The notes under the pieces were generated by a model. The model had not been told where the DNA came from. It worked only from the letters and a program-made list of their open reading frames with translations, and searched no databases. 9,876 bases of DNA, taken from positions 1-9,876 of the forward strand of contig JAKEHZ010000147.1 in the NCBI GenBank assembly GCA_022614735.1, read 5' to 3'. Position 1 is the stretch's first letter, and each line of letters opens with the position of its first letter. This document shows, in pieces, positions 1 to 5,422 of this stretch. This DNA is from Acidobacteriota bacterium (GTDB lineage Bacteria > Acidobacteriota > Blastocatellia > RBC074). The position numbers were made by a program, and so were the translations under genes.

Positions 1-126
1 CATCTTCCGGCTAACAGTTTCAACACAAAGGGTCAAAGGGTCAAAGGGTCAAAGAAGAAAAAAATCAAGCATTTATCTCCCTTTGACCCTTTGACCCTTT
101 GTGTTGAAACTGTTAGCCGGAAGATG
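1..126. repeat. Long palindromic intergenic repeat, core copy 1
   Basis: Positions 1-46 are the exact reverse complement of 81-126, giving a 46-bp perfect stem around a 34-nt loop (47-80). The arms begin CATCTTCCGGCTAACAGTTT and contain tandem octamers AAAGGGTC; the left side carries one more octamer than the right. Sequence to the right (about 127-180: AAACTTGCC, an A-run, TTCGTTTGTTTCG, then CT-rich DNA) resembles the right flank of the copy at 5057-5304, so the element probably continues left beyond the window. It lies just downstream of the DUF4252/sigma operon and could act as a 3' hairpin, but it has no clear U-tract, so a terminator role is only inference. No coding capacity is seen. 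Confidence 0.93.
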
Positions 127-182
127 AAACTTGCCAAAAAATTTGGGATTTTTCGTTTGTTTCGTATTCTCTCTTTTTTGAT

Positions 183-764
183 CTAGTTACGCGATTTGCC
201 CTTGTTAATTTTTTCGAGGCCGAGTTTCGGGATACCAAACTGGCCCTCAAGCTGGCTGAGTTTATCGAGATCGATCGGGCCAACGATATTGACGACGGTC
301 AGTTCTTTCGGCTCGGCGGCGATTATTGTCAATCCAAGAATACTACTGCTATTGCCCAGATATTTGATCTGCACGTCTATTTTCTGGCCATCGCGTTTGC
401 TCCGCACACCGACGATCTTTGTCCAACCGGCAGAATGCAGTTGTGAATACAACGCTTCGATGTCGCTCGTCGCATACTCACCTGGATTATCGAATTCGAA
501 AACCCTGACATAAACGCCCTTCAATCCTGATACCAGATCCTTGACTCTGGCTTCATCGGGATTTTTGCTGTTTAGAAATTTGGCTGCGAGTTGCAGCAGT
601 CTCTCATCAAGTGAGACCTCTATGGTCTCTGCCGCCTTGTCAGCGAGTTTGTCGAGATGGCTGATATCCAGCCTGGCATCCTGCGCGCGTGCGAACGCGA
701 GACAAAATGCCATGATCAGGATCAGCACAACTGATCTCTTCGCTGCCCGAACCATAAAACTCAT
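183..764 (-). CDS. Exported DUF4252-family protein A
   Basis: The product is a 193-residue secreted or periplasmic protein of unknown function. Residues 1-28 look like a signal peptide: basic AAKR, a hydrophobic stretch VVLILIMAFCLAF, then cleavage at ARA-QD. The mature part follows the DUF4252 pattern: LDKLADKAAETIEVSLDE, LKGVYVRVFEFDNPGEY near residues 81-96, W-TKIVGVRSKRDG near 114-126, and ELTVVNIVGPIDLDKLSQL near 144-162. I recognise the family from these motifs, not from a search. An in-frame start lies upstream at 839, but the ATG at 764 is preferred: GAGAGAGAAG stands just ahead of it, and the longer form would overlap the upstream gene's end. It is the last gene of the minus-strand operon, 37 nt after DUF4252-B. 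It ends KGKSRN without the extended tail of paralogue C. Confidence 0.9.
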   Translation of the reverse strand: MSFMVRAAKRSVVLILIMAFCLAFARAQDARLDISHLDKLADKAAETIEVSLDERLLQLAAKFLNSKNPDEARVKDLVSGLKGVYVRVFEFDNPGEYATSDIEALYSQLHSAGWTKIVGVRSKRDGQKIDVQIKYLGNSSSILGLTIIAAEPKELTVVNIVGPIDLDKLSQLEGQFGIPKLGLEKINKGKSRN

Positions 765-801
765 AAAACTTCTCTCTCTCATCCTCTCTATTTTTGAGGA
801 A

Positions 802-1374
802 TTATCTATTCCTCTGCCGCCCGCCCAGACCCATCCCACACCGCTTGAACTCGAACTGTTTGTCGAGCAAATTCATCTCTACGAGGTCTATCTGGCCGAC
901 GATATTGATGACGCAAAGCTTCCGCGGCTCGGTGGAGATGGCGGCGAACCCGACGATCTCCTGGTTTTGCGGCATCAGGTAAACCTCATCTTTTTCGCCA
1001 CGACGCCCGCGGACCTCGACTATGCGTTGCCAACCGGGCGCGTTCAGCTGTGCACGGAGCGCGTCGACATCCGCTTCGGAGTATTCGCCGTCGTTGGCAA
1101 ACTCATAACCCCGCATGTAGACGCCCTTCAACCGGTTGAGCTGTTCCATCAGCTTCGCCTGCTCTCTGGCGCTGAGCGTGGCCAGCTTTGTTACGGCGCG
1201 CAGGCTCGTTTCATCGAGCGTTATTTCGATCGCCTCTATGGCTCTGGGAGCGAGCCGATCAAGATGGTTGATTTGCAGTCTTGCGTCCTGCGCATAAACG
1301 GAAAGCACAGTGACAAATGCCGGCAGCAAAAGTAGCCGGATAATATCTCTCATCGTTTTTAGCGACGGCGTCAT
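802..1374 (-). CDS. Exported DUF4252-family protein B
   Basis: This is a 190-residue exported protein, the second of three DUF4252-like paralogues here. The signal peptide is about residues 1-28 (hydrophobic IIRLLLLPAFVTVLSV, cleavage at VYA-QD). The mature domain keeps the family landmarks: INHLDRLAPRAIEAIEITLDE, LKGVYMRGYEFANDGEYSEADVDALRAQL, APGWQRIVEVRGRRG, and KLCVINIVGQIDL. It is more divergent than A and C: the RSKRDG/RSRRDG motif reads RGRRGE and the C-terminal FGIPK is lost (FEFKRCG). The ATG at 1374 is chosen over ATG 1389 and an upstream start at 1461 because AAGGGGAAG sits right before it and it starts directly at the signal peptide. It follows the VWA gene after 40 nt and precedes DUF4252-A by 37 nt. 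Molecular function is unknown. Confidence 0.9.
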   Translation of the reverse strand: MTPSLKTMRDIIRLLLLPAFVTVLSVYAQDARLQINHLDRLAPRAIEAIEITLDETSLRAVTKLATLSAREQAKLMEQLNRLKGVYMRGYEFANDGEYSEADVDALRAQLNAPGWQRIVEVRGRRGEKDEVYLMPQNQEIVGFAAISTEPRKLCVINIVGQIDLVEMNLLDKQFEFKRCGMGLGGRQRNR

Positions 1375-1414
1375 ATCTTCCCCTTTCATCCTGTCTATCT
1401 CAAAATTGAACCCC

Positions 1415-3106
1415 TTACCTGTCGTAATAGCCCCGCCGCGTTTTCGCCACCGCCCCGGCACGATTCACTTTAACGGAGATCTTACGGAATTCCCCATTGT
1501 GTCTCAGTTTGTCTGGCGAATACGCGAGGCTGTAGAGCGTGTGTAGCTCCGATGCGACGCGTCTGTACGCCTCTTCGAGGTCTTCTTCGCGTTGCGCGTT
1601 GAAGACTTCGCCGCCCGCCTGTTCGGCCAGCTCATTTAGTTGCCCTCGCGCAATTCTGCTTCTGTCATTGCCCATCAGGTTACCGCCGCCAAACAACACA
1701 CCCAGCTTGTCATAATGGTTCGACGGGCTGAAATAGATCGGATAGATCGTCACGTCTTCCTCAGATGCCCGCTCGAGTAATTGGTCGAAAGAATGATCGG
1801 TCGGCTCCGAACCCCAGATTGATTCGTCTTCGCCATCGGTCAGAACGACAATGGCTTTGCGGGCATCTGTTAGTTGATCCAATTGATCCAGTGCTTTCCA
1901 CATCGAATCATAAAATGCAGTGCCCCCTGAAATGCCATTTATCTCTTTCAACACGTGCTTCAGTTTTGCTTTGTCATTCGTGAAATCCGTGAGGGCGCGG
2001 TACCTGCGTGTGAAAGCAACGACCGCGATATTGTCTTGCGGCGGAAGCGAATCAACGAATTTATTTGCCGCTTCCTGCATGGCTTTGCGCTTCTTCTTCG
2101 TGCTGCCGCTCAAGTCCAGGAGCAGGATCAAATTGACGGGCGCATTGACTGGTCTGAAGTGTGAGACCTCCTGTTTCAATCCATCCTCGTAAATTGCGAA
2201 GTCTTCCGGCTTGAGGTCGACGAGTGGCTGCCCCGCGCGATCCAACGCCTTGACATTGAGATTGACCAGACGGGTCTCGATACGAATCGCGTTTTTGTCA
2301 GGCAAATCAGATTTGACTTCGACCGGCCTTTCTGCCCCTTTAACCGTCTTTTCCTCTCCCGGCAACGGCGGATTATTTTCGTCTTTTGCTGACGCGCTCA
2401 ACGAAGGACGCGCTTTTGGCTCTGCGCTTGCAGTAGAGCCCGATGGGATTGAGTTTGTCCCGCTGTCCACTGTAGGCTGGTTGCCGGCGTCAGCGGGATT
2501 TACTACCGGGGTCCGGTTCGTGTTGTTCGTCACACTGGGATCACGCCGTGAACGGTTCGCCATCACATCCGTCTTCTTCCCGCGAATCGAATTGCCGAGC
2601 GAAATGCCCATGATTTTTGGATTCTCCAAAAATCTCGCCGCTGCGTCGGGGTTGAATCTGACTTCGAGGACGACGGCCTCGCGTTCTTGAAGGGTCACAA
2701 GAGCGAATTGAACGTCTTTCCCCGCATTTCTGGCGTAAATGATGGTCTGGTTGACGCCACTGCGCCTCGAAGTGACCTGCACCAACGGTTGCCAATCTTT
2801 TTTATAGGCATTGCGCATGACAACTTCGAATGACTCGGCGTCGCCCCGGGGAGTAAAATCCTGATCCTCAAAGACGGCCAGCTTAAAACCTTTCACTCCT
2901 GCCGGACGAACCAACTTGACGGCGAAGTTCGCCAGACCGAGCATCGGGATACGCGTCTTCTTCACGCGATAATTCTTCTCGATGTGTTTGACCACGTCCT
3001 TGAACCCTTTGCCTTTTGCCTGCGCATTGAATGTCGGGACAAGCAAAAGAGCGATCATCACCGAGAATAAGATGGCTCTTCGGGCGAATTGGCTCAGCCA
3101 CTTCAT
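1415..3106 (-). CDS. Secreted VWA-domain protein with DUF4252-like N-terminus
   Basis: This 563-residue protein has four parts. Residues 1-30 are a signal peptide (FARRAILFSVMIALLLVP, cleavage near AQA-KG). Residues about 35-170 form a domain that aligns by eye with the DUF4252 neighbours: GVKGFKLAVFEDQDF, W-QPLVQVTSRRSG, then a hydrophobic strand and PKIMGISLG. Residues about 180-270 are a Pro/Ser/Asn-rich, probably disordered linker. Residues about 275-563 match the acidobacterial VWFA-related type: VDLKPEDFAIYEDG, then VWA with a complete MIDAS set (D331-L-S333-G-S335, T396, D424), ending GYYDR. Metal-dependent protein binding at the cell surface or in the periplasm is the family expectation; the ligand is unknown. 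The start is the ATG at 3106, which has a perfect AAGGAGGT (3120-3113) six bases upstream. The longer reading from 3214 begins inside a hairpin repeat and lacks such a site. Confidence 0.9.
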   Translation of the reverse strand: MKWLSQFARRAILFSVMIALLLVPTFNAQAKGKGFKDVVKHIEKNYRVKKTRIPMLGLANFAVKLVRPAGVKGFKLAVFEDQDFTPRGDAESFEVVMRNAYKKDWQPLVQVTSRRSGVNQTIIYARNAGKDVQFALVTLQEREAVVLEVRFNPDAAARFLENPKIMGISLGNSIRGKKTDVMANRSRRDPSVTNNTNRTPVVNPADAGNQPTVDSGTNSIPSGSTASAEPKARPSLSASAKDENNPPLPGEEKTVKGAERPVEVKSDLPDKNAIRIETRLVNLNVKALDRAGQPLVDLKPEDFAIYEDGLKQEVSHFRPVNAPVNLILLLDLSGSTKKKRKAMQEAANKFVDSLPPQDNIAVVAFTRRYRALTDFTNDKAKLKHVLKEINGISGGTAFYDSMWKALDQLDQLTDARKAIVVLTDGEDESIWGSEPTDHSFDQLLERASEEDVTIYPIYFSPSNHYDKLGVLFGGGNLMGNDRSRIARGQLNELAEQAGGEVFNAQREEDLEEAYRRVASELHTLYSLAYSPDKLRHNGEFRKISVKVNRAGAVAKTRRGYYDR

Positions 3107-3112
3107 ATCGCT

Positions 3113-3120
3113 ACCTCCTT
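3113..3120 (-). promoter_or_regulatory. Strong Shine-Dalgarno site of the VWA gene
   Basis: The minus strand reads AAGGAGGT, a full match to the anti-Shine-Dalgarno core, six bases before the ATG at 3106. It fixes the start of the VWA gene and is the strongest ribosome site in the window. It suggests independent, efficient initiation after the 213-nt gap that follows DUF4252-C. Confidence 0.85.
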
Positions 3121-3197
3121 CGAATATGTACAGCAACCTTTCCAGGTAGCTGTAAGAACTGGCGTAATATTTCTGAAGTGTTATTTTCTTCATTTTC

Positions 3198-3280
3198 CAT
3201 TTTCCATATGACATCTTTCATTTGTCATCGGCAGAGACGCGTTTCTTCAATGACAAATGAAAGATGTCATATGGAAAATG
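3198..3280. repeat. 31-bp perfect inverted repeat (hairpin)
   Basis: Positions 3198-3228 are the exact reverse complement of 3250-3280 (31 bp), separated by a 21-nt loop (3229-3249). The arm begins CATTTTCCATATGACATC, and just before the left arm CATTTTC occurs once more, so the edge may be partly duplicated. It belongs to a different sequence family from the AAAGGGTC elements. It fills the gap between DUF4252-C and the VWA gene within the operon, so the mRNA would carry the hairpin between those two cistrons. There is no U-run after the stem, so a simple terminator is not supported. It could stabilise or process the transcript (inference). Confidence 0.93.
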
Positions 3281-3319
3281 AAAACCCGCAAGATTTTTAC
3301 CTTGCTGCTTACATCGCTT

Positions 3320-3949
3320 TCACCTCAGCTCCCGCTCTCCCGCTTCCCCACTCCCGCTCCCCCGCTCTCCCTTCCGATTCCTCTTCGCTCCGCTCCAATC
3401 GAAATCCAGGTCTTTGGGAATACCGAAATGACCGCGCAACTGGGTTATCTTTTCAGGATCAAGCGGGCCGACGACATTGACGACGAAAAGCTGTTTGAGA
3501 TCGAAGACGAGGACGCCGATGCCGGCAATCACCCCGCCCTCAATCATCAAATAAACCTCGACGTTTTGACCGTCGCGCCTGCTGCGCACACCGACGATAC
3601 GGTCCCAACCCGGCGCGCGGAGCTGTGTCCGGATCGGCTCGACATCCGCTTCGCTAAATTCACCCTCTTTGTCGAACTCGACACCCTTGACGTATACACC
3701 TTTCAATGCCGAGATCAATTCCTTCACCAACGCTTCGTCAGGGTTGTCGCTCTTGAGAAATTTCGCGGCTATCAGCAGCAATGAACTCTCGACCCTGACA
3801 TCGACCGTTTCAGCAGCTCTCGGAAAAAGTCGGTCCAGGTGGTCGATTTGCAATTTGGCATTCTGAGCTGATGCTGATATAGCAGCACAGAACGTAACAA
3901 TCAGGGCGAAGAAAAGCGTTTTGATGGCAACAGGTTTTACAACGGTCAT
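3320..3949 (-). CDS. Exported DUF4252-family protein C with repeat-derived tail
   Basis: This is a 209-residue exported protein, the first DUF4252 gene after the sigma/membrane-protein pair. The signal peptide is residues 1-28 (IKTLFFALIVTFCAAIS, cleavage at ASA-QN). The mature domain shows LQIDHLDRLFPRAAETVDV, LKGVYVKGVEFDKEGEFSEADVEPIRTQL, APGWDRIVGVRSRRDG and QLFVVNVVGPLDPEKITQLRGHFGIPK, very close to paralogue A. The ATG at 3949 has GGGAGGAGAATT directly upstream. The C-terminus is odd: after ..AKRNR, where paralogue B ends in RNR, the frame runs into a low-complexity GGGAGCGGGAG-type tract encoding KGERGSGSGEAGERELR before its TGA. This tail probably comes from a repeat that removed or displaced the original stop (inference). 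The gap to the upstream gene is 23 nt. Function is unknown. Confidence 0.9.
   Translation of the reverse strand: MTVVKPVAIKTLFFALIVTFCAAISASAQNAKLQIDHLDRLFPRAAETVDVRVESSLLLIAAKFLKSDNPDEALVKELISALKGVYVKGVEFDKEGEFSEADVEPIRTQLRAPGWDRIVGVRSRRDGQNVEVYLMIEGGVIAGIGVLVFDLKQLFVVNVVGPLDPEKITQLRGHFGIPKDLDFDWSGAKRNRKGERGSGSGEAGERELR
3331..3371 (-). other. Potential G-quadruplex tract in the 3' end of DUF4252-C
   Basis: On the minus (coding) strand this stretch has six runs of at least three G: complements of C-runs at 3331-3333, 3339-3341, 3346-3349, 3353-3355, 3359-3363 and 3369-3371. All linkers are 3-5 nt, meeting the usual G3+N1-7 rule with two spare runs. The mRNA would carry the same motif just before the stop codon. 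Folding and any effect on translation termination or RNA stability are inference. Confidence 0.7.
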
Positions 3950-3972
3950 AAATTCTCCTCCCGGGCAGAACG

Positions 3973-4386
3973 TTATTGCCGCTCTGCCCGCTTAGTTTCA
4001 GTTTCCCGCTCACCGCTCTGCTGAACCTTCTTCTGAGCGACGTTAAGTTTCGCACTGGCAATTTTCATCGCCAGCATCACTTGCTCTTTGGCCCTCTCGC
4101 CTTCCGCCATTTCAGCAATCGCGCGTTGATGCTCACGGTAGCGATGGAGACCAAGGACCGCAAACATCAACAGACACACAATCGCTCCTGCCATTGCCCA
4201 TTTCATCGGGGCCGGTCGAAAAAACTCCGCGAGCTTCTCCCACCACCCAGTTTTCTCCCTCGACTTCTCCTGTTTTATTCCAGCGGGCAAGGCGGCGATG
4301 CGCGCCATCACGCGATTGGTGAAATCGGGTGAAGCCTCTTCACGGCGGAGGGCTTGCCTCAATTCTTTTTCCAGATCAAAACTCAT
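3973..4386 (-). CDS. Single-pass membrane protein, putative anti-sigma factor
   Basis: The product is 137 residues. Residues 1-40 are a charged cytoplasmic segment with PDFTNRVMARIAALP, a pattern common near the N-terminus of anti-sigma-like membrane proteins. One membrane helix lies at about 62-80 (WAMAGAIVCLLMFAVLGL). The tail (81-137) is highly charged and probably helical, rich in E, K and Q. I see no zinc-binding HxxxCxxC motif, so it is not a classic ZAS anti-sigma factor. The anti-sigma role is inferred from position directly after the ECF sigma gene and from topology. The ATG at 4386 lies two bases past the sigma stop; a GTG at 4392 overlapping the sigma TGA (GTGA) is an alternative. 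GGGGGTTAT upstream suits the ATG better by spacing. Either way, translation is probably coupled to sigma. Confidence 0.8.
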   Translation of the reverse strand: MSFDLEKELRQALRREEASPDFTNRVMARIAALPAGIKQEKSREKTGWWEKLAEFFRPAPMKWAMAGAIVCLLMFAVLGLHRYREHQRAIAEMAEGERAKEQVMLAMKIASAKLNVAQKKVQQSGERETETKRAERQ

Positions 4387-4388
4387 AC

Positions 4389-4937
4389 TCACATAACCCC
4401 CAATGTCCGACTAACCTTTTCTCTCAAAATTACGAGTGAACGCCGCAGATGACTCTTGACCGTGTTGAGCGGCATATCGATTATCTCTGCGATCTCGGTC
4501 GGATCGAGGTCCTCCTGGTAACGCAGGGTGACGACCAGGCGTGCTTTCTCGGGAAGAGTTGCGACTATACGGCGCAACGTGCTCTGCATCATTGCATCCG
4601 GCAAATCAAACATCGACACAGGCTCAGGCGCCTCATCAACGCTGATGGTCTTCATCTTCTGCCTGCGCGAGTAATCAATACAGCGATGGCTGGTTACTTT
4701 GCGCAGCCAGAACTTCAGATGCGCCGGCGATTCGATTGACGCGAGGTTCTGAAACAGATGGAGAAATACCTCTTGCGCAAGGTCCTCGGCAAGCGCCCGA
4801 TCACGGAAGAAATGATGAGCAATGCTGTAAACCATCGTCTGATGATCGCGCACCAAATCGGCAAAGGCCGCTTCATCCCCGCTCTTTGCTCGCGCCAGTG
4901 ACTCCACTGGCTTGGCTGCCGATTCCGGCCGATGCAT
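4389..4937 (-). CDS. ECF-type RNA polymerase sigma factor
   Basis: This 182-residue sigma-70 family protein of the ECF group would direct RNA polymerase to a specific set of promoters. Region 2 is about residues 26-94 (VRDHQTMVYSIAHHFFRD, AEDLAQEVFLHLFQNL, FWLRKVTSHRCIDYSRRQK). Region 4 is about 119-172 (LRRIVATLPEKARLVVTLRY, then the helix-turn-helix PTEIAEIIDMPLNTVKSHLRR). There is no region 1.1 or 3, as expected for ECF factors. The ATG at 4937 is preferred because AGAAGAGGTGGCG precedes it; an in-frame ATG at 4991 would add 18 residues but has no ribosome site. It is the first gene of the minus-strand operon, and its stop nearly overlaps the next start. ECF factors often activate their own operon; I could not identify that promoter confidently. 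Confidence 0.95.
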   Translation of the reverse strand: MHRPESAAKPVESLARAKSGDEAAFADLVRDHQTMVYSIAHHFFRDRALAEDLAQEVFLHLFQNLASIESPAHLKFWLRKVTSHRCIDYSRRQKMKTISVDEAPEPVSMFDLPDAMMQSTLRRIVATLPEKARLVVTLRYQEDLDPTEIAEIIDMPLNTVKSHLRRSLVILREKVSRTLGVM

Positions 4938-5056
4938 CGCCACCTCTTCTTTAATTTCGATCAATCGATCATTTCTTATTTCACTTGCCATTACGCATAG
5001 TAAGTGAACGGGGGGTGCAAAAAGTTTTAGAATGATATTAATTTCCTGATACTAAG

Positions 5057-5304
5057 AGAAAGAGAGAAGGCGGAAATAACGGAAAAGTCGGCAAGTTTAA
5101 TCTTCCGGCTAAAAGTTTCAAAACAAAGGGTCAAAGGGTCAAAGGGTTAGAGTGAGATAAATGCTTGATTTTTTTCTCCTTTGAACCTTTGTCCCTTTGA
5201 CCCTTTGTGTTGAAACTGTTAGCCGGAAGATGAAACTTGCCAAAAAATCCCAGAGAATTTCCGTTTTTTCCGTTATTTCCGTTTGTTCAGTTTTCTCTCT
5301 TTCT
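5057..5304. repeat. Nested palindromic repeat, core copy 2 inside an outer palindrome
   Basis: Paired segments nest outward to inward: 5057-5068 with 5293-5304 (AG-rich/CT-rich, 12 bp), 5071-5086 with 5266-5281 (CGGAAATAACGGAAAA, 16 bp), 5090-5098 with 5233-5241 (GGCAAGTTT), and the core about 5099-5146 with 5183-5232, which has several mismatches. The outer part matches the stand-alone hairpin at 6621-6720; the inner part matches the cores at 1-126 and 8671-8773. The loop is in the opposite orientation to copy 1. It fills most of the 431-nt space between the diverging sigma operon and gcvT (4992-5422). The rest of that space is AT-rich DNA upstream of sigma and the gcvT leader. Confidence 0.9.
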
Positions 5305-5320
5305 ATTCATTATGGCATGC

Positions 5321-5349
5321 TTGACGACCTTGCAAGCCTATGCTAGGTT
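5321..5349 (+). promoter_or_regulatory. Candidate extended -10 sigma-70 promoter for gcv genes
   Basis: TTGACG (5321-5326) is a 5/6 match to the -35 consensus. After 17 nt comes TAGGTT (5344-5349), only a 3/6 match to the -10 box but directly preceded by TGC, an extended -10 element. Transcription would start near 5356, leaving a leader of about 65 nt before the gcvT start. It lies just after the nested palindrome and on the correct strand. I found no glycine-riboswitch pattern in the short leader. Confidence 0.4.
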
Positions 5350-5422
5350 TGCCATCCGGCGTCGATAACCCCGTTAACACAGGCATTTAGGCCAGACGGA
5401 GACATTATCGAGGACAGCAAAT

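Noticed and set aside
25..107. CRISPR array suggested by tandem AAAGGGTC units
   Set aside because: The units are 8 nt with no spacers, arranged as an inverted repeat, and no cas gene is present.
1..182. Rho-independent terminator of the DUF4252/sigma operon
   Set aside because: The hairpin is very long and not followed by a U-run in the direction of transcription. The same element occurs elsewhere unrelated to gene ends, so it is listed as a repeat.
541..1335. Long plus-strand open frame of 264 codons
   Set aside because: It is antisense to DUF4252 genes A and B, which have signal peptides, ribosome sites and matching paralogues. Its translation shows no family motif and it lacks a good start context.
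3107..3214. N-terminal extension of the VWA protein to a start at 3214
   Set aside because: The extra 36 residues are encoded partly by a hairpin arm, would precede the signal peptide, and lack a ribosome site. The ATG at 3106 has a perfect one.
3031..3784. Overlapping plus-strand open frames across the VWA start, hairpin and DUF4252-C
   Set aside because: They run through the palindrome and low-complexity tract and are antisense to well-supported genes.
4992..5056. Promoter of the sigma operon on the minus strand
   Set aside because: AT-rich DNA with GGAAAT- and TATCAT-like words is present, but no pair has convincing spacing and match.
5350..5422. Glycine riboswitch ahead of gcvT
   Set aside because: The leader is only about 65 nt from the candidate start, and I could not find the conserved aptamer pattern. 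A covariance-model search would settle it.
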